The position numbers and the translations under genes are program-made. Shown piece by piece: positions 1 to 7,395 of a stretch of DNA of 64,000 nucleotides. Every line of letters starts with the position of its first letter. Within the stretch, counting starts at the first letter, position 1. Origin of the DNA: JBBQWZ01 sp038210135. Its GTDB lineage: Bacteria; Acidobacteriota; Terriglobia; Bryobacterales; Bryobacteraceae. The DNA is taken from NCBI GenBank assembly GCA_038210135.1, contig JBBQWZ010000004.1, forward strand, positions 1 through 64,000, read 5' to 3'. Below the pieces are notes generated by a model that saw only the letters and a list, made by a program, of their open reading frames with translations, made no database searches and was not told the origin of the DNA.

Positions 1-75
1 CCGCTGCGCCTTCTCGGCAACTTCCGGGTCAGGCGAACTGGCTACAAAAAGAACGACGATCTTGGCTTCGCTCAC
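1..75 (-). CDS. 5' end of a hypothetical protein, cut by the window edge
   Basis: Only the first 25 codons are present. The frame opens with GTG at 75 (reading leftwards), preceded by AGGAG seven bases upstream, and begins MSEAKIVVLFVASSP, a short hydrophobic beta-strand followed by a loop. That is a common start for Rossmann-like or CHAT/TIR-associated proteins, but 25 residues are too few to assign a family. The ribosome binding site and clean reading frame are the main support. The function cannot be told from this window. Confidence 0.5.
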   Translation of the reverse strand, partial: MSEAKIVVLFVASSPDPEVAEKAQR

Positions 76-214
76 GATGATTCTCCTGGCCGCCCTGCTC
101 TGTAATTACGGCCGCGGATTCTGTCTCATCGATGTTGGCACCGGGGATACGAACACCGTGTCCGCCCCGTCCTAGAGAGGGCGCTTCGGATGAGGAGTGA
201 GTTAGCATAGAAGT

Positions 215-358
215 ATGGAAAGCAAGATCACAGGCAAGACGAATGAAGCCGCTTTCACTCGAGTAATGAAGGGCCTCTTCGCCATTCCGAAGTCGGAATT
301 GACGAAAGAAACCCCAAAGTCCAAACTCAACAAGAAACCGACAAAGGCACACGCCTGA
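215..358 (+). CDS. Small basic hypothetical protein, 47 residues
   Basis: A short ATG-to-TGA frame encodes a Lys/Thr-rich protein beginning MESKITGKTNEAAFTRVMKG and containing FAIPKSEL. The composition looks like a real small protein: an amphipathic segment followed by a Lys-rich tail. The pattern 'xxLFxIPKSEL' resembles small acidobacterial or antitoxin-like proteins, which is only an impression. A GAGGAG lies about 18 bases upstream, farther than ideal. It stands alone, with no partner gene downstream. It could be spurious. Confidence 0.35.
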   Translation: MESKITGKTNEAAFTRVMKGLFAIPKSELTKETPKSKLNKKPTKAHA

Positions 359-829
359 AGGGAAACCAGTAGCGATTGTGGGATTACTATCCTACATGGC
401 TGGCGGAGCCTTGTTCCTGTTTTTGGCCGGACGGTAGGCTGTCCGCGATCGACCCTTACCACGGTTGACTGAAGAAGAGTCCACGCCCTGACTGGTGGGG
501 TTACGACGTAGAGAGTCGCGCGCTATAGGGATCACACGAGCAGTTAGCTGAAATCACTTCGGCTTGCCCCGTCCCTGCCGCTCTTTCTCCTCACACACGT
601 TTGCTCGTCGGGCGGCTTGCCGGTGACTTCACTTTCTGTCAGACGTTTTCCGTTTCCGTTCCCCATCGATTCCACTAAATCTTCAACGGAATGAATTCGT
701 CCTCAAGTAACTGGAGGCATCGATTTTCCCCTAGGCTCTGCGTCCGGCAGGGCTGGGAGGGAGGGACGAGCTGGAACTTATGCGAGGGCTTTGACACCAT
801 TTACGCATGCTGAGAGTACTGCGCGGCAG
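359..829. other. Intergenic stretch with no recognisable gene
   Basis: About 470 bases between the small gene ending at 358 and the leftward gene ending at 830. Neither strand has a frame with coding-like composition, apart from a roughly 19-residue hydrophobic frame near 377-430 that is too short to support. I see no convincing terminator, RNA gene or repeat. Confidence 0.4.
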
Positions 830-1372
830 TTAGCGGCGGGAGGGGGAACTGAGGAAGTGCTCCATTTGGCTCTTTGTGGTGCTGCCGCTCGAGAGCTCGT
901 CTACCATGCGATTGATGGCGACCTTGTTTTCGTCGGTGATGCCTTTAGCGGCGCCGAACACGGAGCCTCCGCGGGGAAGCTGGTTTTCGGTGGCACCTTC
1001 TTCGATCAACATTTCGTGCTCCACCCAGTTCGAGAGCGGGATGTTGCGGAAGAAGAGGCGCTCCTGCATGATCATGGACTTTTTGTTCGCGAACATCGAC
1101 TTGCTTTCGCGAACGTAGCTGCGTTCTTCGACTCGGAAATCCTGCATGAACTCGTCGAGCGATTTGCGGCGGATGGTTTCCTCTGTGGCCTTAAGGCGTT
1201 CTTCGAGGGTGATTTTATGAGTGTTGATGACGGCGCGCGCTTCGGCTAGCGACTCGCGTTCCTTCGCCAGTGCGACGTCCATGCGCGCCTGCATGATGAA
1301 GAAAGACAGGAGTGCCGAACCGGCGGCGACGAACACCGGGAGGAACATCCACAAAAAGGCATCGAGCTGCAT
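830..1372 (-). CDS. Membrane-anchored coiled-coil hypothetical protein
   Basis: The 180-residue product has one N-terminal transmembrane helix (about residues 5-27, with FLPVFVAAGSALLSFFIMQA). A long charged helical stretch (about 30-70: ALAKERESLAEAR and on through LEERLKATEETIRRK) is predicted coiled coil. A less regular part containing EERSYVRESKSMF follows, with a basic tail. It starts at an ATG and has no catalytic motif I recognise. The architecture (single anchor, then cytoplasmic or periplasmic coiled coil) suggests a structural or scaffold role. It looks like a conserved acidobacterial hypothetical. It is followed by a glycosyltransferase on the same strand about 100 bases upstream, so the two may be co-transcribed. 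Confidence 0.7.
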   Translation of the reverse strand: MQLDAFLWMFLPVFVAAGSALLSFFIMQARMDVALAKERESLAEARAVINTHKITLEERLKATEETIRRKSLDEFMQDFRVEERSYVRESKSMFANKKSMIMQERLFFRNIPLSNWVEHEMLIEEGATENQLPRGGSVFGAAKGITDENKVAINRMVDELSSGSTTKSQMEHFLSSPSRR

Positions 1373-1475
1373 ACCTGAATAGTGTATCGGCGAAGCATGG
1401 GAAAAAGGTTATAGGGTCGGCGGAAATTCTAAGGTGTTTCCTGGCCGTCCTAAGTCGAACGCCCTACGAGACGTG

Positions 1476-2384
1476 CTATTGCGAGCCGTCGATCTTTTGG
1501 CCCATGAGGATGGCGGTGAAGCGACCGAAAGCGAAGCCGGGTTCCTGAAAGGCGAGCAGCTTGCCGAGGGCACCGAAAATGGCGGAAAGGCGGAAGCCGA
1601 GGCCGGCGCCAAAGCCTTGATATTTGCCGACGTATTCGGCGGCTCCGACGGCCATGTCGGCGGCGAGGGCGCTGCGGAATTGGGGATCGGCGGCGGGGGG
1701 CTCGCCGAGTTTGACGGCGACGTTAGTGAGCAGGCGGATCTTCTTGCCAGCGCGGCGAATCTGCGCGCAGAGGTCGGCGTCGCCCCAGAACTGGCCGTAG
1801 CGCTCGTCGAGGTAGTTCATGTTCCGGAGGAAAGACTTGCGAACCATGAGGGCGCGGCGTCCGGCGTAGGGAACGTCGATGACGGGCTGCGCGAGGTCGA
1901 TCGACAGCGGGGCAGGCGGATTGCCTTTCAGGAATTGCTTGAGCCCGTCGGCATCGGGCAGCTTGTAGATTTCGTTGGCGGGCTTGCCGGATGGGTCGAG
2001 GATCAGGGGGCACACGGCGTGTGCGTCGGGGTCGGTGTCGAGGTGGGCGGCGAGGGCGGCGACGGTGGCGGGCTGGACTTCGATTTCGGGATCGAGGAGC
2101 AGGATGTAGTCGCCGAGGGCGGTCCGGAAGCCGATGTTGAGGGCTTTCGTGGCTCCGAAATGGCGCTCCAGGCGGAGGAATTTGGTGTCGGGAAACTGCG
2201 CATCGAGGGTAGGGCTTTCGTCGTCGGAGGCGGCGTCCACGACGAGGATTTCGAGGGCTTCGCGCGGAACGGATTTTTCGAGGGCTTCGATGGAGCGGCG
2301 CAGAGCGGCGGCGTGGTTATAAGAAAAGATGACGGCAGACACCTTGAGCGGGGCGATTTCTGGTGTCGGCTGCAACTCTGTCAT
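1476..2384 (-). CDS. Family 2 glycosyltransferase
   Basis: The 302-residue protein has the GT-A fold hallmarks of family GT2. VSAVIFSYNHAAALRRSIEAL is the nucleotide-binding start (about residues 15-35), VVDAASDDES follows, and YILLLDPEIEV sits at the usual DxD position (here DPE, so the metal-binding motif is degenerate). No membrane segment is obvious, so it is probably a cytoplasmic or peripheral enzyme adding a sugar to a lipid-linked or protein acceptor. The C-terminal part (YAGRRALMVRKSFL, YLDERYGQFWGDADLC) matches the rhamnosyltransferase-like GT2 group. The acceptor and donor are unknown. It is divergent from the SMP-30 gene, with about 120 bases between them for promoters. Confidence 0.85.
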   Translation of the reverse strand: MTELQPTPEIAPLKVSAVIFSYNHAAALRRSIEALEKSVPREALEILVVDAASDDESPTLDAQFPDTKFLRLERHFGATKALNIGFRTALGDYILLLDPEIEVQPATVAALAAHLDTDPDAHAVCPLILDPSGKPANEIYKLPDADGLKQFLKGNPPAPLSIDLAQPVIDVPYAGRRALMVRKSFLRNMNYLDERYGQFWGDADLCAQIRRAGKKIRLLTNVAVKLGEPPAADPQFRSALAADMAVGAAEYVGKYQGFGAGLGFRLSAIFGALGKLLAFQEPGFAFGRFTAILMGQKIDGSQ

Positions 2385-2506
2385 GGGAGATTCGATGATA
2401 GCGCAGTGGGTTTCAGGGATCGATTTCGCGCTGGTGTGCGCGCTTCATGCTCAGCGGTTTGGCCCTCGCCATTTACGCGTTGTAGATTCGGATATACTCC
2501 TTCGTC

Positions 2507-3559
2507 GTGACTACTCGACGTGGGTTTCTGGGAACTGGCGTGGCTGCCGCGGGTTCGCTCGGCACGCTGGCGGCGCAATCGAATCGCGATTGGAGCGGGC
2601 GGAATCCGGTTCGCTATCCGGACCCGGATATCGTTTCTCTTGACAAGAAATTTGACAAGTACAAGATCGGAAACACGCCGATTCGCAGGCTGTATACGGG
2701 AATGCTGTGGGCCGAGGGTCCGGCGTGGAACTCGGTCGGCCGTTATCTTGTGTGGAGCGATATTCCCAATAATGTGCAGATGCGCTGCCTCGAGGAAGAC
2801 GGGCATGTCAGTGTGATGCGGAATCCGTCGAACAATTCGAACGGGAACACGTTCGACTACCAGGGGCGGCAGCTTTCCTGTGAGCATTTGACGCGCCGCG
2901 TGGTGCGGTATGAACACAACGGAACGGTGACGGTGCTGGCGGATTCATGGAACGGGAAGCGGCTGAACGCGCCGAACGATATCGTGGTGCATCCGAATGG
3001 CGATGTCTGGTTCACGGATCCGGGCTATGGCTCGATGTTGAATTACGAGGGCAAGCAGGCTCCGCTTGAGATCAAAGAGGCGGTGTATCGCATCGACGCG
3101 ACGAGCGGCAAGATGTCGATGGTGACGGACGATTTTTACAAGCCGAACGGACTGTGTTTTTCACCGGATTACAAGAAGCTGTACATCTGCGATACCGGGT
3201 CGTCGCCGGCCGGCGAGGCGGCGCACAACATCAAGGTGTTCGATGTCGCGGACGCTCGCACGCTGAAGAATGGCCGCTTGTATGTGTCGATGGAGTTGGC
3301 GGGCAAGGGCGCGGGTCAGGCGGACGGGATTCGGGCGGACACGGATGGGAATATTTGGGTCGGCGCGGGATGGGTGGGTGCGGATTACGACGGCGTCCAT
3401 ATCTTCACGCCGGAGGGGCAGCGGATCGGGATGATCAAGCTGCCGGAGATTTGCGCGAATATCGCGTTCGGCGGGCTGCGGCGGAATAAGCTGTACATGA
3501 CGGCGGGGCAGAGTTTGTACATGGTGTACGTGGAGGCTCAGGGGGCGCACGTGGCTTAG
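2507..3559 (+). CDS. Tat-exported SMP-30/gluconolactonase-family protein
   Basis: The 350-residue protein starts at GTG 2507 with a twin-arginine signal (TTRRGFLGTGVAAAG, residues 2-16), ending near LAAQ, so it should be exported folded to the periplasm. The mature part is a six-bladed propeller of the SMP-30/gluconolactonase/LRE family: LWAEGPAWNSVGRYLVWSDI holds the metal-binding Glu, LNAPNDIVVHPNGDVWFTDP is the central Asn/Asp motif, and FYKPNGLCFSPDYKKLYICD is the third. These enzymes hydrolyse sugar lactones with Ca or Zn. The metal ligands look intact, so activity is likely, but the substrate is unknown. The length is normal for the family. Confidence 0.9.
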   Translation: MTTRRGFLGTGVAAAGSLGTLAAQSNRDWSGRNPVRYPDPDIVSLDKKFDKYKIGNTPIRRLYTGMLWAEGPAWNSVGRYLVWSDIPNNVQMRCLEEDGHVSVMRNPSNNSNGNTFDYQGRQLSCEHLTRRVVRYEHNGTVTVLADSWNGKRLNAPNDIVVHPNGDVWFTDPGYGSMLNYEGKQAPLEIKEAVYRIDATSGKMSMVTDDFYKPNGLCFSPDYKKLYICDTGSSPAGEAAHNIKVFDVADARTLKNGRLYVSMELAGKGAGQADGIRADTDGNIWVGAGWVGADYDGVHIFTPEGQRIGMIKLPEICANIAFGGLRRNKLYMTAGQSLYMVYVEAQGAHVA

Positions 3560-3579
3560 GTGAAAGGAATTGGTGCACG

Positions 3580-3622
3580 GGCCGGAGGCCTATGCCACTA
3601 TCACAGGCCGGAGGCCTATGCC
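3580..3622 (+). repeat. Two copies of a 17-bp intergenic repeat
   Basis: GGCCGGAGGCCTATGCC occurs at 3580-3596 and again, unchanged, at 3606-3622 (26 bases start to start). Each copy contains the palindrome GGCCGGAGGCC, so it could form small hairpins at the end of the SMP-30 transcript. It looks like a dispersed intergenic element of the kind common in Solibacter-like genomes (recollection, not a search). Confidence 0.75.
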
Positions 3623-3643
3623 TCTTCAGGTCGATTCGGCGGT

Positions 3644-3673
3644 GGTCCGCTTCCTTACGGTCGCGGTTCGGTG
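3644..3673 (+). repeat. Dispersed 30-bp intergenic repeat, copy 1
   Basis: The core CTTCCTTACGGTCGCGGTTC lies between the SMP-30 and PAP2 genes, which converge here. The same element recurs at 4715-4744 (one mismatch) and 19340-19368 (a few mismatches), always between genes. It has no coding signal and may be part of a REP-like or degraded coding-repeat family. Confidence 0.8.
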
Positions 3674-3698
3674 CACCCGCTGGGACGGTCGACTAAAA

Positions 3699-4631
3699 TT
3701 AGAGGCCCTTCAGTCTTGCTGCTGGGGTTCCCCAGGCTAGCGAGAGGCCGAAGGTTCTTCTGGATGGGTCGGCGATCGGGTTAAAGCGCGGTGTGGGCGG
3801 GGTTAGAAGACGATGCTGGCCATGCCCGGCGTGCAGGGCATGGGTCTTGTACACGTAGTGACCCATGAACCAACCCATAGCGCTTCCGGCGACGATGTCC
3901 GAGGCGAAATGTTTCTGGCCGCTCAAGCGCGACAGGCTCACCAAGCCGGCGAGGCTGTAGGCGGCTATCGGAACGAGTACGTTCTTGTTGTATTCGGCGG
4001 AGACCACCGCGGCCAGAGCCCAACTGGCGGCGGCGTGACCGGACGGGAAGGAATCTCCGCCGGTGAAAAACGAACCTTTACCGTTGTGCTTCTGCGGGCG
4101 GGGACGCTGAGTGGCGAGCTTGAGAACTTCCACCGTGATGACGCTGTCGATGAGGGCTTCCGCTCCGAGCAGCCCGGTCTCGCGCGCTTTGTGATTGTCG
4201 GCGAGGATGCCGCTGATGTAGAAGCCGGCCGCGGTTCCGGCCATCGCGTAGGTGCTGCCGATGTTTGAGACGTGACGGCTAATGTTGGTCTGGTCGACGG
4301 TGTTGGGGAGTTGCGTGGCGGTGATGCGATCGGTGGCGATGAGGGCTCCCGTGGCGGTGGCGAAGAGGATCCACCAGCCGGCGTTCTGGCGCCGCATGCG
4401 GAAGGGGCTGGTCCAGATGCCCCTCTGATCGAGCAGGATGTTGTGGCCGATTTTTGCGATAAGAGGCTTCACGCGTTCTGTTTCGCTGTCGTAGAGGACG
4501 CGGTCGCGGGCGTCTGAAGCCGTGGCCGCTGGCGGAGGATTCTGGTCTGGGTTAGTGGGTCCCGTTTGGGCGGATGTTATCGCCGACCAGACGGTCAGCG
4601 AGATCAGGGAGATTGGAATTGCAGTACGCAC
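3699..4631 (-). CDS. PAP2-superfamily phosphatase
   Basis: The 310-residue protein has a signal peptide or first helix at 1-21, a Pro-rich linker, several hydrophobic helices and all three PAP2/acid phosphatase signatures. KLATQRPRP is motif 1 (KX6RP), FPSGHAA is motif 2 (PSGH) and SRLSGQKHFASDIVAG is motif 3 (SRX5HX3D). The two catalytic His and the Arg/Lys ligands are present, so it should be active on lipid phosphates such as phosphatidic acid or undecaprenyl pyrophosphate at the periplasmic face. The substrate is unproven. The end (FGLSLAWGTPAARLKGL) looks like a short beta-strand tail. It starts at ATG 4631, and there is a further repeat copy just upstream. Confidence 0.88.
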   Translation of the reverse strand: MRTAIPISLISLTVWSAITSAQTGPTNPDQNPPPAATASDARDRVLYDSETERVKPLIAKIGHNILLDQRGIWTSPFRMRRQNAGWWILFATATGALIATDRITATQLPNTVDQTNISRHVSNIGSTYAMAGTAAGFYISGILADNHKARETGLLGAEALIDSVITVEVLKLATQRPRPQKHNGKGSFFTGGDSFPSGHAAASWALAAVVSAEYNKNVLVPIAAYSLAGLVSLSRLSGQKHFASDIVAGSAMGWFMGHYVYKTHALHAGHGQHRLLTPPTPRFNPIADPSRRTFGLSLAWGTPAARLKGL

Positions 4632-4714
4632 CTACTGGGTCTGATCGCTGGGCGCGGCGGAGTGTTTCGTTTTTTGGGCGTAAAGAGTGACGGAGGTTTG
4701 CGGGATGGATTCGT

Positions 4715-4744
4715 GGTCCGCTCCCTTACGGTCGCGGTTCGGTG
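4715..4744 (+). repeat. Dispersed 30-bp intergenic repeat, copy 2
   Basis: The core CTCCCTTACGGTCGCGGTTC differs from the copy at 3644-3673 at one position (CTT versus CTC). It is followed by TACGTCGCGAGGTCCC, a further GC-rich inverted segment. It lies between the starts of the PAP2 gene and the end of the PQQ dehydrogenase gene. Confidence 0.8.
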
Positions 4745-4813
4745 CTTACGTCGCGAGGTCCCGCCGCTTACGCTCCGGGTTCAAGGCGGATGAGATCTTG
4801 CCCTGCTGGGGCG

Positions 4814-6859
4814 TTATTTTTTAGGTAGGGCGAAGACTACGATGCTGCCGCCGGATGGGGCTCCGTTCTTGCCTCCTCCGCAGAGGATGGCTACGTGCTG
4901 GCGTCCGTTGACTTCGTAGACGGCGGGAGTGGCGTTTCCGGCGGCGGGCAGAACCGTTTCCCAGAGCAGGTTGCCGGTTAGTTTGTCGAAGGCGCGGAAC
5001 TTCTTGTCGAAGTTCGTGGCGCCGATGAAGACAAGGCCGCCGGCAGTGACTACGGGTCCGCCGTAGTTGTCGCTGCCTGTATCCTTCATTCCCTTAGCGG
5101 CGAGCTCGGGGAATTCTCCCAGCGGAATTTTCCAGCGAATTTCCCCTTTGTTCAGATCGATTGCGTTCAAGGTGCCCCAGGGCGGTGTGATGGCGGGGTA
5201 GCCGTCGGGATCCTTGAACATGTTGTAGCCGTCGATGCGGTACTTCTGCCAGTTGGCGTCGCGGGCTCCGGCGGCGGAGTCGTGGCCGTTGACTAAGAAA
5301 TCGATCAGGTTGTCGATGGCGGCATTGCCGAGATATCCGAAGCCGGGCATGCGGCCGGAGCCTTCGCGGAGGATCCGCAAAAGAGATGATCTGGGGATCC
5401 GCTGGCCGGCTCCGACGAGCGATGGGAATTGCGGCGGCGTACCTTGCAGATCCTCGCGGTGGCAGGACGCGCAATTGCTCTTGTAGAGCGAGTCGTCGGT
5501 GCGTGAAACCAGGCGCAGGATCCAGGCCATCTCGTTCGAGTTCACGTAGTAGAGGCCGGTTTCGGGGTCGAAGGCCGCCCCACCCCATTCGCCGCCGCCG
5601 TCGAAGCCGGGGAAGATCACGGTGCCTTCGGTGGTGGGCGGATAGTACATGCCTTTCGAATTCAACTTGCGGAAGCGCGCGAGGACATTCGCGCGGACTT
5701 CCGGCGTCCGGTTGGTCAGCATGTCCTCAGTCAGGATCTGGCGCGCGAAGGGTGGAGGCTTCACTGGGTAGGGCTGGGTTCGCGAGAGTTGTTCTCCGTC
5801 AACGGGCGACGGCGGAACCTCGCGATATTCAATGGGAAATAGCGATTTACCGGTTGTCCGCTCGAAGACATAGACGAAGCCTTGCTTGGTGAGTTGAGCG
5901 ATTGCCTCGACCGGCTTACCGTCGCGCTGGAGGGTGATGAGGTTGGGCGAGGCGGGGAAATCCATATCCCAGACGTCGTGCTGAACGGCTTGAAAATGCC
6001 AGATCCGCTTGCCGGTACGGGCGTCGAGGGCGAGCAGGCAATTGGCGAACAGGTTGTCGCCGATGCGGTTGCTGCCGTAGAAATCAAAGGAAGCGGATCC
6101 GGTGGCGGCGAAGACGATGGCGTTCCTCGAATCGACAGTGACTCCGCCCCAGGCGTTGGCGCCTCCGTTGAGTTTGTAGGCGTCTTTAGGCCAGGTTTCA
6201 TAGCCGAATTCGCCGGGATGCGGAATGGTGTGGAAGGTCCAGCGCAGCGCGCCGGTGTTGGTGTCGTAGGCGCGAATATGGCCGGGAGAGCCAGGAAGCG
6301 ATTCGCTGACGGTGCTGCCGAGGATGAGCAGGTCTTCAAAAACAGCTGGTGGACTGGTCGCGCTGACTGTGACCGATTCGATCGGCCTGTCGAGGCCTTT
6401 TCGCAGGTCCACGCGGCCGTCCGCGCCGAATAGTTGGATGGGTTTGCCGGTTTTTCGGTCGAGCGCCCAAAGGAAATTGTGGTGGGTGAAAAAGACCCGG
6501 TCCTTGTTCACGGTGACGCCTCGGTTTCGAAGGGCACCGGTAACGGGACGGCCCAAGTTGGGATCGAAGCTCCAGATTTCCCGGCCAGTGGCGGCGTCGA
6601 GTGCGACGACCCGCAGTTTGGGAGTTGTGAGGTACATCACGCCGCCCAAAATGATGGGATTCGCCTGCATTTCGGACCCTTTGAATTCGTCGCGGGAGTC
6701 GTAGCGCCAGGCGATTTCGAGTTGGGCGACGTTCGAGGGCGTGATTTGTCTTGACGGGGAATACCGGATGTTATCCGTTCCTCCGTTGACGGGCCATTCG
6801 ACTGGTTGGGCCGAAACGAGGAACCGGGTGAAAAGCAGCAGGCAGAACGTGGATCGCAT
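4814..6859 (-). CDS. PQQ-dependent dehydrogenase with inserted cytochrome c domain
   Basis: The 681-residue protein has a signal peptide (residues 1-17, ending VSA-QP) and an eight-bladed quinoprotein propeller with tryptophan-docking repeats (IWSFDPNLGRPV, RIWHFQAVQHDVWDMDFPA, LLWETVLPAAGNA). The HDVWDMD stretch corresponds to the HDxWD motif of glucose/alcohol-type quinoproteins. A haem c site, CASCH at residues 463-467, lies in an inserted domain near residues 450-530, and the propeller resumes after it. This is the 'membrane-bound glucose dehydrogenase-like' quinohaemoprotein layout, but there are no membrane helices, so it is probably soluble in the periplasm. It would oxidise a sugar or alcohol with PQQ and pass electrons to a cytochrome. 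It is divergent from the decaheme operon, with about 500 bases of shared control region; coupling to that operon is inference. Confidence 0.9.
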   Translation of the reverse strand: MRSTFCLLLFTRFLVSAQPVEWPVNGGTDNIRYSPSRQITPSNVAQLEIAWRYDSRDEFKGSEMQANPIILGGVMYLTTPKLRVVALDAATGREIWSFDPNLGRPVTGALRNRGVTVNKDRVFFTHHNFLWALDRKTGKPIQLFGADGRVDLRKGLDRPIESVTVSATSPPAVFEDLLILGSTVSESLPGSPGHIRAYDTNTGALRWTFHTIPHPGEFGYETWPKDAYKLNGGANAWGGVTVDSRNAIVFAATGSASFDFYGSNRIGDNLFANCLLALDARTGKRIWHFQAVQHDVWDMDFPASPNLITLQRDGKPVEAIAQLTKQGFVYVFERTTGKSLFPIEYREVPPSPVDGEQLSRTQPYPVKPPPFARQILTEDMLTNRTPEVRANVLARFRKLNSKGMYYPPTTEGTVIFPGFDGGGEWGGAAFDPETGLYYVNSNEMAWILRLVSRTDDSLYKSNCASCHREDLQGTPPQFPSLVGAGQRIPRSSLLRILREGSGRMPGFGYLGNAAIDNLIDFLVNGHDSAAGARDANWQKYRIDGYNMFKDPDGYPAITPPWGTLNAIDLNKGEIRWKIPLGEFPELAAKGMKDTGSDNYGGPVVTAGGLVFIGATNFDKKFRAFDKLTGNLLWETVLPAAGNATPAVYEVNGRQHVAILCGGGKNGAPSGGSIVVFALPKK

Positions 6860-7395
6860 GAATGTCTGAATTTTAACGCGGCATGAATCTTAGCCCAAGT
6901 GGGTGGCTATCTGGGAATCGCGATTTGGTTCTGGGCATTCGCACCGACGTTGGGTGTCAGGGCGCAATCGGCTGGCGAGAGGAAGCGCCGCGGGTGGCAT
7001 TGCGGAAAGCCGATAATTTGGTGAAATCGTGTGATTCGTTGTCATCTCGCTCCTACTCCTTATCCGGCCAGGACTTAGCAGTAGGGCTTCGCGAATCAGG
7101 ACTTTCCGCCCAATTGGACACAATTTCGGTAGGGATTCTCCCGGTCCGGAACCGGGTTTCGCTACGGCCGGAGGGGTGGTCGGGTTTACGGAGGGCGTCC
7201 TGCCTGCGCCAAGAGAATTCCGACCTGCGTCACATGACGCAGTTGCTCCGCTAACTGGTTGAAAAATAGCCCAGATGTTGAGGCCAACAACGTGCACTCT
7301 TTGAAGCTTCTGGTTTCGGCCAGTTTTCCAGCCACGTGGAGAGGAGTCCCTTCCGCGTGGACCAGTGAGATGTGAGCGGAACAGGAGCAGCTTTT
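6860..7395. promoter_or_regulatory. Divergent control region of the PQQ dehydrogenase and cytochrome operon
   Basis: About 535 bases with no convincing gene; a 123-codon open frame at 6883-7254 has no coding-like composition. It must hold the promoters of both flanking units. The only structure I can point to is an inverted repeat at 7140-7156 (CCCGGT-CCGGA-ACCGGG), whose stem is perfect over six pairs and is followed by TTT. I looked for the conserved cores of the GEMM c-di-GMP riboswitch, often found before multihaem cytochromes in Geobacter, and did not see them. An AGGAG at 7383-7387 is the ribosome binding site of the first cytochrome gene. Confidence 0.45.

Noticed and set aside
1434..2510. 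A 358-codon open frame opposite the glycosyltransferase at 1476
   Set aside because: It is antisense to a well-supported GT2 gene, with a Gly/Glu/Val-rich product typical of the reverse strand of GC-rich genes.
6883..7297. Overlapping open frames on both strands in the divergent control region
   Set aside because: No coding-like composition, no good ribosome binding site and no domain. The region fits as a shared promoter.
6860..7395. A c-di-GMP (GEMM) riboswitch before the cytochrome operon
   Set aside because: I looked for the conserved cores on the operon strand because such riboswitches precede multihaem cytochromes in Geobacter; they are absent.
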